From contig DXBC01000044.1 in NCBI GenBank assembly GCA_019116745.1, positions 1-64,000 of the forward strand: a stretch of DNA of 64,000 bases, read 5' to 3'. This DNA comes from Candidatus Lachnoclostridium stercorigallinarum. GTDB lineage: Bacteria > Bacillota > Clostridia > Lachnospirales > Lachnospiraceae. The notes below the pieces were generated by a model, which worked only from the letters and a program-made list of their open reading frames with translations, did not search any database and was not told the DNA's origin. The position numbers were made by a program, and so were the translations under genes. Positions within the stretch are counted from its first letter, which is position 1. Each line of letters starts with the position of its first letter. Positions 27,494 to 37,210 of this stretch are shown one piece after another.

Positions 27494-27537
27494 CAGTTCC
27501 GGCCTCTTCCGCCGGCCGTAAGAACAGCGCCGGGCAC

Positions 27538-27586
27538 AAAAGCCTGAGGCCCTCTCTCCTGTCGGAGAAGAAGGCCCCAGGCTTTT
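27538..27586. terminator. Bidirectional terminator between trpZ and citF
   Basis: aaaagcctgaggcc ... ggccccaggctttt. Confidence 0.8.
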
Positions 27587-27614
27587 CTCATATTATTTAT
27601 TCAATTGACTGTGC

Positions 27615-29195
27615 TCAGTCGTCAAAGGAAAACTCTTTGATCTTTCTCACCACATCCAGAATGGTGCCGTCCCGGCTCTCAATCACTCCCACTACCCGGT
27701 CGTCAAACTGTACGGGGGCCGGCTCTCCCACGATGGAGTAAGCCTTGTCTCTCAGTTCCTCAATGGTACAGAAGGGAAGCTTCACATCCTTCATGCACTC
27801 AATCAGATCCTGTCTGCGGGGATTGATGGCAATGCCGTAATCGGTGATCACCACGTCTACCGTCTCGCCCGGCGTAGTCACCGTCGTCACATTGGTGCAG
27901 ATGGCCGGGATCCTGCCCTGAAGCAGGGGTGCGATTACAATGGTGCATTTTGCTCCTGCCGCCGTGTCCGGGTGGCCGCCCTGGGCACCGGTGATCATAC
28001 CGTCGGAACCGACCACCACGTTGCAGTTGAAATTCACATCAACCTCCAGCGCCGCCAGAATCACGAAGTCCAGACGATTCACATACGCTCCCTTGTTCAT
28101 GGGATTGGCATACTCAGAGGCAGAAATTTCAATGTGATTGGGGTTCTTCTTGATGGACTCAATGGCCCCCAGATCAAAATCCTGAGTATCCACAATGGTG
28201 CGGATCAGCCCCTTCTCCAGAAGGTCGCACATGGGAGTGGTAATTCCTCCCACACCAAAGCCCATATGGATCCCTCTCTCCTCCATGATCTTTCCCAGGG
28301 AAATGGTGGAGGCGATGGAAGCGCCGCCTACCCCTGTCTGGTAGGAAAAGCCTTCCTTGAAATAGGGTGTGTGGATCACAAACTGGGTACAGTAGTCCGC
28401 CATCATCAGCTTTCTCACATCAGTGGTGGGCTTTGCCGCTCCGGTGGCAATCTTGGCCGGATTGCCGATCTCATCCACCACGCACACATAGTCCACGTCA
28501 GACATGGATATGCTGGCCGGTACGTTGGGGAAGGGAACCAGGCAGTCGGTGACAGCTACTACTTTATCTGCGTATTTTGCGTCCGCCATGGCATAGGACA
28601 GGACGCCGCAGTCGCTCTTTCCGCCGTTGGGGCGGCAGTTGCCGTATTCATCACAGGTGGGGGCGCCGATAAAGGCGATGTCAATGTGCACCTCTCCTGT
28701 CTCGATGGCCCGCACACGCCCGCCGTGGGAACGCATGATGGCCAGATTTTTAAGCTTTCCGGTGGAAATGGCCTCGCCGATCTTTCCCCGGACGCCGGAG
28801 GACTGAATGCCCACAATGGTGCCGTCCTCAATGTAGGGAACAATGGCGTTGTTTGCCTTTCCCAGAGAGCTGGCGCAGATGGTAATGTCTTTGATGCCCA
28901 TGTTGTGGACTTCCTCCATTACCATATTCACCACATAGTCTCCCTCCCGGAAATGGTGGTGGAAGGAAAGCACCATACCGTCTTTGATTCCGCACTTTTC
29001 CAGGGCCTCCCGGATGGAAGACACCATTTTGGAACGGTTCGGATCCACCATGGCCCTCACTGTGGGGGCCGCCTTCTTATACTCATAATTGTCATAGGCG
29101 TAAGCGCCTTCAAATACCTTTTTTCCCGTGGCCGCAAGAACCTCTTCCGGGATATCTCTTCCAACAGCATTTATCATTTTACAGATCCCCCTCAT
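27615..29195 (-). CDS. citF: Citrate lyase alpha subunit (citrate CoA-transferase)
   Basis: MINAVGRDIPEEVLAATGKKVFEGAYAY...GGHPDTAAGAKCTIVIAPLLQGRIPAICTNVTTVTTPGETVDVVITDYGIAINPRRQDL. Confidence 0.96.
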   Translation of the reverse strand: MRGICKMINAVGRDIPEEVLAATGKKVFEGAYAYDNYEYKKAAPTVRAMVDPNRSKMVSSIREALEKCGIKDGMVLSFHHHFREGDYVVNMVMEEVHNMGIKDITICASSLGKANNAIVPYIEDGTIVGIQSSGVRGKIGEAISTGKLKNLAIMRSHGGRVRAIETGEVHIDIAFIGAPTCDEYGNCRPNGGKSDCGVLSYAMADAKYADKVVAVTDCLVPFPNVPASISMSDVDYVCVVDEIGNPAKIATGAAKPTTDVRKLMMADYCTQFVIHTPYFKEGFSYQTGVGGASIASTISLGKIMEERGIHMGFGVGGITTPMCDLLEKGLIRTIVDTQDFDLGAIESIKKNPNHIEISASEYANPMNKGAYVNRLDFVILAALEVDVNFNCNVVVGSDGMITGAQGGHPDTAAGAKCTIVIAPLLQGRIPAICTNVTTVTTPGETVDVVITDYGIAINPRRQDLIECMKDVKLPFCTIEELRDKAYSIVGEPAPVQFDDRVVGVIESRDGTILDVVRKIKEFSFDD

Positions 29196-30081
29196 ACACG
29201 CCTGAAGCCTTTGCCAGGGCTATTGTTCTCTTTGCTCCGTCATAGAATGCGATGTCGATCATCTTTCCGTCCACAGTGAACACACCGATTCCCTTTGCCT
29301 TCTTATCGTCGATTTCCCGAACCACTTTCTCGGCAAAGATAATGTCTTTCTCCGTGGGGGTAAATACCTCGTGAACCACGCTGATCTGCCTTGGGTTGAC
29401 CAGAGATTTTCCGTCAAAGCCCATGAGCTTGATCATCTCCGTCTCCTTCCGGAAGCCTTCCATATCGTCCAGGTTGGTAAACACCGTATCCCAGCACTGC
29501 ACGCCGGCCGCCCGGGCTGCCATAATCATGTGCTGTCTGGCTCCCATCAGCTCCACGCCGGTGCCGGTGATGGAAGTCTGAAGGTCTTTCGTATAATCTC
29601 CGCCGGACAAGGCGATGCCGATAAGGCGTTCCGAGGACTCGCAGACCTCCAGAGCATTCAGCACGCCCCGGCAGGACTCCAGAGCCGCCATGAGAAGGGT
29701 GCTTCCCTCCGGCCGGCCAAACTCTCTCTCCGCCGCCAGAACAGCCTCCTCCACCGTATGTACGTCCTGAGCGCTTTCTGTCTTCGCTATTCGGATGGTA
29801 TCGGCTCCTCCGGCCACGCACACCCGCACGTCCTCTCTCCAGTGAGGGGTATCCAGACCGTTGATGCGGACCACCCGCTCCACGCCCCGGTAGTCAATTT
29901 CCTGAAGGGCGTGGTACAGGGAATATCTGGCCGCATCCTTCTGGTTTTCCGCCACCGCGTCCTCCAGATCCAGCATAATGGAATCCGGACCGTAAATATA
30001 GGGATCCTTGATCAGACCCGGCTTCTGGCAGTTTAAAAACATCATGGATCTTCTCAGTCTCTTTTTGTTTGGATGAATCAT
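29179..30081 (-). CDS. citE: Citrate lyase beta subunit (citryl-CoA lyase)
   Basis: RRSMMFLNCQKPGLIKDPYIYGPDSIMLDLEDAVAENQKDAARYSLYHAL. Confidence 0.96.
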   Translation of the reverse strand: MIHPNKKRLRRSMMFLNCQKPGLIKDPYIYGPDSIMLDLEDAVAENQKDAARYSLYHALQEIDYRGVERVVRINGLDTPHWREDVRVCVAGGADTIRIAKTESAQDVHTVEEAVLAAEREFGRPEGSTLLMAALESCRGVLNALEVCESSERLIGIALSGGDYTKDLQTSITGTGVELMGARQHMIMAARAAGVQCWDTVFTNLDDMEGFRKETEMIKLMGFDGKSLVNPRQISVVHEVFTPTEKDIIFAEKVVREIDDKKAKGIGVFTVDGKMIDIAFYDGAKRTIALAKASGVYEGDL

Positions 30082-30383
30082 CGAATCACACCTCCCCAGG
30101 GAAGATTTTCCGTCACATCATTGGAGCGATAGACGGCGCACTCCACTCTCGCCTTCAGGGTACAGTCCAGCGCTCCCTTGTCCACCACTTTCACTTTTCC
30201 GCTTGTTACCTCCAGACGGTCCAGAGTTTCCAGAATCACATTCCGGATCTGCTTTCCGTACTGATTGATCACGCTGCTCTCGATGGAAAGCTCAATTCCC
30301 TCCGTTCCTGGCTCCACCGTCACCTGAGCATCGCTGGATTCCAGCGTGCCGGCCATAGCCGCTTTTTTAATCTCCATATCCAT
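30078..30383 (-). CDS. citD: Citrate lyase acyl carrier protein (gamma subunit)
   Basis: MEIKKAAMAGTLESSDAQVTVEPGTEGIELSIESSVINQYGKQIRNVILETLDRLEV. Confidence 0.95.
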   Translation of the reverse strand: MDMEIKKAAMAGTLESSDAQVTVEPGTEGIELSIESSVINQYGKQIRNVILETLDRLEVTSGKVKVVDKGALDCTLKARVECAVYRSNDVTENLPWGGVIR

Positions 30384-30471
30384 CCTCCTTCTGGCTGACT
30401 CTCCTTTTTTCTTATGTCCATCGTATCACCTGGCCATGGAAAGTTCCAATACTTCTGCTTCTATGGCAAGT

Positions 30472-30487
30472 ATAAGGCTGGCCTTAT
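30472..30487. promoter_or_regulatory. Palindromic operator candidate in the citD/LysR divergent region
   Basis: ATAAGGC-tg-GCCTTAT, perfect 7+7 inverted repeat. Confidence 0.5.
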
Positions 30488-30586
30488 GCGCCGGAAAATT
30501 GGCGTGGAAATCCCTTCTCTTCTGTGGTAAAATGTTGATAATTGTGGCCGGAGAAGAAATGGAATTCCGGCCGGAAAGGAAGGCCT

Positions 30587-31516
30587 ATGAACGACAAGCA
30601 TATTCAGGCCATTCTGGCTGTTTTGAAGGAGGGCAGCATCACAGGAGCATCCAAAAAACTCTTCGTGTCCCAGCCGGCCCTCAGCCAGATGATCAAAAAC
30701 GCGGAGGCCAATCTGGGGGCGCCCATCTTCGACCGCTCCACAGAGCCTCTGACCCTTACCGCCGCCGGACAGCTCTACGTCAATGCCGCCCGGCAGGTAC
30801 AGACCATCAACTTTAACCTGAGCAAACAGATTGAAGAACTGCGCCAGGAGGAATTCGGCGTTATACGCCTGGGACTTCCCATTCAGCGCGGAATGGAAAT
30901 CCTTCCCAAGCTCTACCCCCGCTTTCACAGCCGCTTCCCCCACGTAAGCCTGGAGCTTCTGGAGCAAGGCTCCAACAATGTGGAAAAAAGCCTGCTGCAG
31001 GGAACCATCGACATCGCCTGCCTCACCACCACCCCCCGGCAGGAAGAGCTGGTTTACCGCCTGGTTCAGCGGGAGGAGCTGGTGCTTCTGGCCAACCGTG
31101 AGACCAGGCTGGCCCGAACGCTCCCCCCGGGAACGCCGGTGGATGTGACGGAGGCTGAGGGGGAACTGTTTATCTGTATCAAAAAGGGGCACTCCGTGCG
31201 CACTCTTCAGGATTCCCTGTTTACTTCCAGGGAATTTTTCCCTGCCATCGGTCTGGAAACCGACAGCATTGAGGTGGGCAAGCGGGTGGTGGCCGCCACG
31301 CGGGCAGTGATGATCTGTCCCGACTCCTACACAGTCCGGGACAGTGCAAACGCCTGCGGCTATTTTATCTATCCCCTTCTGGGAATCGAGAATACCCGAC
31401 ATTTTTACGCCTGCTACCGGAGAGATCTGTATCTGCCCCGGTACATGAGAGAATTCCTGGAAATTCTGGGAGACCTCACGGAGCAGGAAAACATACAGGA
31501 GGAACGCCATGAATGA
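30587..31516 (+). CDS. LysR-type transcriptional regulator of the citrate lyase locus
   Basis: MNDKHIQAILAVLKEGSITGASKKLFVSQPALSQMIKNAEANLGAPIFDRSTEPLTLTAAG; start moved to 30587. Confidence 0.94.
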   Translation: MNDKHIQAILAVLKEGSITGASKKLFVSQPALSQMIKNAEANLGAPIFDRSTEPLTLTAAGQLYVNAARQVQTINFNLSKQIEELRQEEFGVIRLGLPIQRGMEILPKLYPRFHSRFPHVSLELLEQGSNNVEKSLLQGTIDIACLTTTPRQEELVYRLVQREELVLLANRETRLARTLPPGTPVDVTEAEGELFICIKKGHSVRTLQDSLFTSREFFPAIGLETDSIEVGKRVVAATRAVMICPDSYTVRDSANACGYFIYPLLGIENTRHFYACYRRDLYLPRYMREFLEILGDLTEQENIQEERHE

Positions 31517-32060
31517 TCCTTTCAACATTCCCGCAGCCTCGACCGCGCTGCAGGTTGAACTTACCGATATGCTGGAGGCCAGGGAGCGGCGTGCCCGCAT
31601 CCAGGAACAGCTGCTTTCCGCTCACGGACTGCCCGTCATCTCCTTTACCATGAATATCCCGGGGCCGGTGAAGCTTCTGCCCCACGTGACGGAAGCCTTT
31701 CAGGAGAGTCTTGCCGCAGTGGAAAACGCCCTTTCCAGGCGTGGTCTTGCAATTATCTGCCGGGAATCGATCCGGGAAAAGACGGGCTGGGAGGAATTTC
31801 TCTGTGTCCGGGCCTCCCCGGAAAGCTTAAAGCGGATCACCGTGGAAATCGAGGAGAGAGATCCTGTGGGACGGCTCTGTGATCTGGATGTGATCCGCCC
31901 CGACGGCTCGAAGGTGTCCAGGGAGGACATCGGCTTTCCCGGAAGGAAATGTCTCCTCTGCGGAGAACCGGCCCACGCCTGCTCCAGAAGCCGCCGCCAT
32001 TCCGTGGAGGAGCTGACAGGGGAAATTGAGCGGATTCTTCAGGGGAGGTATGGGAAATGA
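31509..32060 (+). CDS. citX: Holo-citrate lyase synthase (apo-citrate lyase phosphoribosyl-dephospho-CoA transferase)
   Basis: TDMLEARERRARIQEQLLSAHGLPVISFTMNIPGPVK...GRLCDLDVIRPDGSKVSREDIGFPGRKCLLC. Confidence 0.95.
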   Translation: MNDPFNIPAASTALQVELTDMLEARERRARIQEQLLSAHGLPVISFTMNIPGPVKLLPHVTEAFQESLAAVENALSRRGLAIICRESIREKTGWEEFLCVRASPESLKRITVEIEERDPVGRLCDLDVIRPDGSKVSREDIGFPGRKCLLCGEPAHACSRSRRHSVEELTGEIERILQGRYGK

Positions 32061-32920
32061 ACCGGTCCTCTGAGGTCTCCGCTTTCTTAGGCTTCGCCGT
32101 CCGGGAGGCCCTCATCGCCGAGGTGGAGACCACCCCGAAGCCCGGTCTGGTGGATCTTCACGACACCGGCTCCCACCGGGACATGGACTGCGGCACTTTC
32201 CGGAAAAGCGCCGCCGCCATCGCCCCGTTTTTAGGAGAAATGGGAGGACTGGGTTTTTCCTGGAACGGCCCTCTTCCTGGCCTCTTCGGAGCCGTCCGTC
32301 CCGTCGGCGTAAGCGCGGAGGCGGCCATGTTTTCCTCCACCGGCGGGGTAAACACCCACAAGGGAGCCATTTTCTCCCTGGGGATTCTCTCTGCCGCCGC
32401 CGGATACTGTCTCCGGACTGCGGGCCGGTTTCACCCGGAAAAAATCCTGAATCTGGCCGGGGAAATGGTACGGGATGCCATGGAACGGGATTTTGCCGCC
32501 ATGAGGCAAAAATCCCCATCCACCCACGGAGAACGGCTCTACGCCCGGTATGGATGCCGCGGGATCCGTGGAGAGGCCGCCGACGGTTTTCCCTCCATCC
32601 GCGATGTGGGGCTTCCCGTGATGAGGGAAGGCCTTTCAGCGCACCAGGAGACCAATCTGGTACACCTTCAGGTCCTTCTGTCCCTTATGGCCGAGGTGGA
32701 GGATACCAATATTCTGATCCGCTCCGATATGGAGACTCTCCAGTGGGTCAAACAGCAGTCAAAGGCCTTTCTGGAAGCCGGCGGAGCGTACCGGAACGAC
32801 GGCACTGCCCGTCTGACAGAGCTGAACGCTGAATTTGTCCGGCGAAACATCAGCCCCGGCGGCTGCGCCGATCTGCTGGCGGCAGTCATCTTCCTGACGG
32901 CGCTGGAGGGAGTTTCCTGA
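32057..32920 (+). CDS. citG: Triphosphoribosyl-dephospho-CoA synthase
   Basis: EALIAEVETTPKPGLVDLHDTGSHRDMDCGTFRKSAAAIAPFLGEM...GGVNTHKGAIFSLGI. Confidence 0.96.
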   Translation: MNRSSEVSAFLGFAVREALIAEVETTPKPGLVDLHDTGSHRDMDCGTFRKSAAAIAPFLGEMGGLGFSWNGPLPGLFGAVRPVGVSAEAAMFSSTGGVNTHKGAIFSLGILSAAAGYCLRTAGRFHPEKILNLAGEMVRDAMERDFAAMRQKSPSTHGERLYARYGCRGIRGEAADGFPSIRDVGLPVMREGLSAHQETNLVHLQVLLSLMAEVEDTNILIRSDMETLQWVKQQSKAFLEAGGAYRNDGTARLTELNAEFVRRNISPGGCADLLAAVIFLTALEGVS

Positions 32921-33055
32921 CAGTGCTGAGGGAACTTCCTGACGGCACATCTCCTCTTTCCCCTTTTCTTCATCTGTGATATACTGATGACTGCAGGCTT
33001 TGTCCGGATTCTTTTCCTCCGGCAAAGCTCATTTTATCAACAAGGAGGAATCAAC

Positions 33056-34798
33056 ATGGCATTCGACGGAATCGTGATCGCCAATCTTGTACGTGATTTG
33101 AAGCAGGCTCTGGAAGGCGGACGGGTGACAAAGATCGCCCAGCCGGAAAAGGACGAGCTGCTCTTTACCATAAAAAACCAGAAAAACAGCTGGAGACTGC
33201 TGATCTCAGCCAGCGCCAGCCTGCCTCTCATCTACTTTACGGAAACCAACAAGCCCAGCCCCATGACGGCCCCCAATTTCTGTATGCTGCTGCGCAAGCA
33301 CATCGGAAGCGCCAGAATCGTTTCCGTGACCCAGCCCGGCCTGGAGCGGGTGATTGAGCTGGAATTTGAACATCTGGACGAGCTGGGAGATCTGTGCCGG
33401 AAAAAGCTGATGGTGGAGATCATGGGAAAGCACAGCAACATTATTTTCTGCAAAGAAGACGGCACCATTTTAGACAGCATCAAGCACGTGTCCGCCCAGT
33501 TAAGCTCCGTGCGGGAGGTGCTGCCGGGACGGCCCTATTTCATTCCCATGACTGTGGAGAAGAAAAATCCCCTGGAGGTGACGGAGGAGGAGTTCCGCTC
33601 TGTCCTCACCGCCTCCCCCTCTCCTCTCCACAAGGCCCTCTACCAGAAGCTCACCGGCTTAAGCCCCATTATGGGCACGGAGATCTGCCACCTGGCTTCC
33701 ATCGACGGGGATCTGCCGGCCTCCAGCTTAAACGATCTGGAGATGACCCACCTCTACCACACCTTCTCCCTTCTCATGGAGGACGTGAAGGAAGGCCGGT
33801 TCCAGCCAAACATCATTTACCGGGACGGAGATCCGGTGGAATTTTCCTCCCTTCCCCTCACCTGCTTTGAGGGCGGGGATTACCAGGCGGTGGCCTGCGG
33901 CAGTATCAGCGCCCTGCTGGAAGACTACTACTCCGCCAGAAACCGGGTAAACCGGATCAAGCAGAAATCCGTGGATCTTCGCAAGATCGTCCAGACCCTC
34001 CTGGAGCGGAATTACAAGAAATACGACCTCCAGGAAAAACAGTTAAAGGACACGGAAAAGCGGGAGAAATACCGGATCTACGGGGAGCTGTTAAACACCT
34101 ACGGCTATGAGCTTTCCGGCGGGGAAAAATCCTTCACCTGCTTAAACTACTACACCGGCGAAGAGGTGACCATCCCCCTGGACGGCCAGCTCTCCGCAAA
34201 GGAAAACGCCCAGAAGCATTTCGACAAATACAACAAGCTGAAGCGGACCTACGAGGCCCTCACCGACCAGGTGGCGGAGACGAAAAAGGAAATCGAGCAC
34301 CTGGAATCCATCAGCACCGCCCTGGATATCGCCTTAAAGGAGGAAGATCTGGTGGAGATCAAGGAAGAGATGATGGAGTACGGCTACATCAAGAAACGCC
34401 CCGCCGGCAGCAAAAAGCCAAAGATCACCAGCCGCCCCCTCCACTACATTTCCAGCGACGGCTTCCACATCTACGTGGGCAAAAACAACTACCAGAACGA
34501 GGAAGTGACCTTCAAGCTGGCAAACGGCGGGGACTGGTGGTTCCACGCCAAGGGCATCCCCGGCTCCCACGTGGTGGTAAAAACCGAGGGAAAGGAACTC
34601 CCCGACCGGGTCTACGAGGAAGCAGGGGCCCTGGCCGCCTACTACTCCAAGGGCCGGGACAACGACAAGGTGGAGATCGACTACATCCAGCGCAGGCACG
34701 TAAAAAAAGCCGCAGGCGGAGCCCCCGGCTTTGTGATCTATCACACCAATTATTCTCTCATCGCCTCTCCCTCCTGTGACCTTAAGGAGGTGCAGTGA
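33056..34798 (+). CDS. rqcH: RqcH / NFACT (fibronectin-binding A-like) ribosome quality control protein
   Basis: MAFDGIVIANLVRDLKQALEGGRVTKIAQPEKDELLFTIKNQKN...HIYVGKNNYQNEEVTFKLANGGDWWFHAKGIPGSHVVVK. Confidence 0.95.
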   Translation: MAFDGIVIANLVRDLKQALEGGRVTKIAQPEKDELLFTIKNQKNSWRLLISASASLPLIYFTETNKPSPMTAPNFCMLLRKHIGSARIVSVTQPGLERVIELEFEHLDELGDLCRKKLMVEIMGKHSNIIFCKEDGTILDSIKHVSAQLSSVREVLPGRPYFIPMTVEKKNPLEVTEEEFRSVLTASPSPLHKALYQKLTGLSPIMGTEICHLASIDGDLPASSLNDLEMTHLYHTFSLLMEDVKEGRFQPNIIYRDGDPVEFSSLPLTCFEGGDYQAVACGSISALLEDYYSARNRVNRIKQKSVDLRKIVQTLLERNYKKYDLQEKQLKDTEKREKYRIYGELLNTYGYELSGGEKSFTCLNYYTGEEVTIPLDGQLSAKENAQKHFDKYNKLKRTYEALTDQVAETKKEIEHLESISTALDIALKEEDLVEIKEEMMEYGYIKKRPAGSKKPKITSRPLHYISSDGFHIYVGKNNYQNEEVTFKLANGGDWWFHAKGIPGSHVVVKTEGKELPDRVYEEAGALAAYYSKGRDNDKVEIDYIQRRHVKKAAGGAPGFVIYHTNYSLIASPSCDLKEVQ

Positions 34799-34895
34799 CG
34801 GGAGCGCTTATTCCAGCGCTTCCGCTCCATTCTGTTTTCCCTCCTGAATATCCGCCGGTTCCTCCCGGCCGGTGTATTTCCACAGAAGAATATAA

Positions 34896-34924
34896 AACCG
34901 GCGCAGTCACAGACTGCGCCGGTC
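34896..34924. terminator. Terminator-like hairpin between rqcH and the VOC gene
   Basis: ccggcgcagtc aca gactgcgccgg (11-bp perfect stem). Confidence 0.7.
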
Positions 34925-34928
34925 TCTC

Positions 34929-35288
34929 CTACGGAATAATTTCAATCCAGTATCCGTCCGGATCGGTGATGAAATAGATGCCCATGGCCTCGTTGACAAA
35001 GACCACGCATCCCATCTCCTGATGCTTCCGGAACATTTCTTCATAGTTGTCCGCCTGAAAAGCCAGGTGGAACTCGCATTCCCCCAGATCATAGGCTTCC
35101 GTCCGGTCTTTTAACCAGGTCAGCTCCAGGGTAAAATCCGACTTTCCGTCCCCCAGATACACCAGCTGAAAGGAACCGTCCTCCGCTTCCTTTGTCCTCA
35201 CCGGCTCAAGGCCCAGGGCTTCTCTGTAAAATGCCAGACTCTTTTCCAGATCCAGCACGTTGAAATTAAAGTGATTAAATGTTACCAT
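34929..35288 (-). CDS. VOC (glyoxalase/bleomycin resistance-like) family protein
   Basis: MVTFNHFNFNVLDLEKSLAFYREALGLEPV...HQEMGCVVFVNEAMGIYFITDPDGYWIEIIP. Confidence 0.92.
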   Translation of the reverse strand: MVTFNHFNFNVLDLEKSLAFYREALGLEPVRTKEAEDGSFQLVYLGDGKSDFTLELTWLKDRTEAYDLGECEFHLAFQADNYEEMFRKHQEMGCVVFVNEAMGIYFITDPDGYWIEIIP

Positions 35289-35347
35289 CGGGGATTCTCC
35301 TCTCTGCGGCCGCTTTTTCAAAGCCGTCTGTCATTTTTGGCTCTCTC

Positions 35348-37183
35348 CTACTCTGCCGACATCTGCACATTGATGGCCATGGGGGTCTCTCCCCTCATCT
35401 CCTGGCTCGGGTCCACGGAATAGAAGTTGCACTCAATATCCAGTTCAATATACCGCTGCTTCATCACCGGAATCACCAGATCTGCCCAGTGGTCCTTCAG
35501 GTGAATTTCCTGGATCACCCGGCCGCCGGAAGATACGGTGATGGTTTCATTTCCCGTGATCTCCTTCGGGGCATAAAAGCCGATGCGCAGCTGGCCTGAA
35601 GTGCCGGTAAATACCCGGATCTTCGTCTTCTGGTCCATCCAGCCGTCGTGTTCATAGTAGCCGTAGACATTCTGATACTTTTTGATCTTGATCATGGAGG
35701 TCACATCCACATACCGGTGATGCTCCGGATCCGCCTTCAGCACAATCTTTTTATCCCGGTCCGTGATGGGCCAGGCCTCTCCCAGACTGTCGATAAACTT
35801 CACCGTGGGAAGGGGCTGGCTCTTATCTGTGCGGTAAGGTCTCCAGAACGCGTCCGTCCGGTACTCCCCATCCTCCCACTCGTCGCCGATGATATAAATC
35901 TCCGATCCGAAAATCTCGTCTCCGTACACGCCCCAGGTCACATCTGCCAGGGAATTGGCCTCTTCCTGCCCCTTCCAGAAATAAAGGTTCTCATAATTGT
36001 CGCGGTAAAACAGCTCCACCGGAAGAATCAGCACAAAATAACAGGCAGCCGCCCCAAAGGCGAGCCGCCCCGCCCATTTCCCGCCTCCGTTTTTCACAAT
36101 GCGCCAGAGATAGGCGAGAAGGTAAAGAGCTGCGGCGTAAGTGACATACACCCATCTCATCTCCAGACGTACCGTGACGCTGGCCGCGCCGATGCACATG
36201 GCCATAAACATCAATACCAGCAGAATGTTGCAGATATATTCCTTCCGCCGGTTCTTCTGTTTCCAGATGGAAACTGCCGCCAGAAGCACCAGAACTCCTA
36301 AAATGGCGTCCGTCAGATAGACGACAGCCCGCAGAATCCTGGGAACATTCTGCCACTCCACCCCGTCCAGGTGAATGGGGCCGGCATTGATTCCGAACAC
36401 GTAAAGCACGTTGTCCACCGCATATCCCAGAGCTTCCTGGAGAGAGAAGGTGTCCGTCACCTCCGTGCCTCCGGTGCCGGCGGGGATAATCGTTCCCGTG
36501 GTGATAAACCGGAGCAGCATTACCGCCGCAAAAGCGGCAAAGGCCCAGATGCAGAGCCGGTACTCCCGTTTTCCTGTCAGCACATGCTTCAAAATCACCG
36601 CAAAAAGCAGCACCGCCAGCAGCACCATATATCTCTCATGAATCAGGCTTACCGTAAAATAGAGTCCCGCGCTGATCGCATAGATCCGCCGTCCGTCTCC
36701 CAGTCCATTAAGGTAGCGGTACATCAGATACAAAATGGTCAGAGCCAGCCACAGGGCGGAGGCCTCCATCAGGCCGTAGCCCTGAGTGATCTGATAATAG
36801 GAAAGGTGGGACAGCAGATACGCCAGTCCGCAGGCTCCCGCCAGAAAGGGGCAGCCGGCAATTTTTCTCACAAAATGAAACAGGGTCAGGGCAATCAGGG
36901 CGTTTACCGCAATGTTAAACGGCACCATAAGCCAGATGTCAGACCCCATGAAAAACAGCTGCAGATAACAGAGAATATTGTGGATCAGCCGGAATTTCGT
37001 TCCTCCCATTGGCAGAATAAACTCCCGCGCCGATTCCGTATCAAAACAGTACCACAGGTATAAATCATCCCCGTACAGACCGGTCATCTTTATCCCGTGA
37101 TTGACCCAGAAGGCAAACAGGAGGAATACCCCCAGAGCGAGGAGGTATTCCATCCGGAGAAAACGTCTCTCCTGTATTTCCAT
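35348..37183 (-). CDS. Large polytopic membrane protein, GT-C glycosyltransferase-like architecture, function unknown
   Basis: MEYLLALGVFLLFAFWVNHGIKMTGLYGDDLYLWYCF...; about 10 hydrophobic segments then a soluble C-terminal domain. Confidence 0.7.
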   Translation of the reverse strand: MEIQERRFLRMEYLLALGVFLLFAFWVNHGIKMTGLYGDDLYLWYCFDTESAREFILPMGGTKFRLIHNILCYLQLFFMGSDIWLMVPFNIAVNALIALTLFHFVRKIAGCPFLAGACGLAYLLSHLSYYQITQGYGLMEASALWLALTILYLMYRYLNGLGDGRRIYAISAGLYFTVSLIHERYMVLLAVLLFAVILKHVLTGKREYRLCIWAFAAFAAVMLLRFITTGTIIPAGTGGTEVTDTFSLQEALGYAVDNVLYVFGINAGPIHLDGVEWQNVPRILRAVVYLTDAILGVLVLLAAVSIWKQKNRRKEYICNILLVLMFMAMCIGAASVTVRLEMRWVYVTYAAALYLLAYLWRIVKNGGGKWAGRLAFGAAACYFVLILPVELFYRDNYENLYFWKGQEEANSLADVTWGVYGDEIFGSEIYIIGDEWEDGEYRTDAFWRPYRTDKSQPLPTVKFIDSLGEAWPITDRDKKIVLKADPEHHRYVDVTSMIKIKKYQNVYGYYEHDGWMDQKTKIRVFTGTSGQLRIGFYAPKEITGNETITVSSGGRVIQEIHLKDHWADLVIPVMKQRYIELDIECNFYSVDPSQEMRGETPMAINVQMSAE

Positions 37184-37210
37184 TTTTTAACGTTCCTTTT
37201 CCCTTCGTTT

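Noticed and set aside
27972-29279. 435-aa plus-strand ORF antisense to citF
   Set aside because: His/Gly-rich shadow frame opposite a canonical citF gene.
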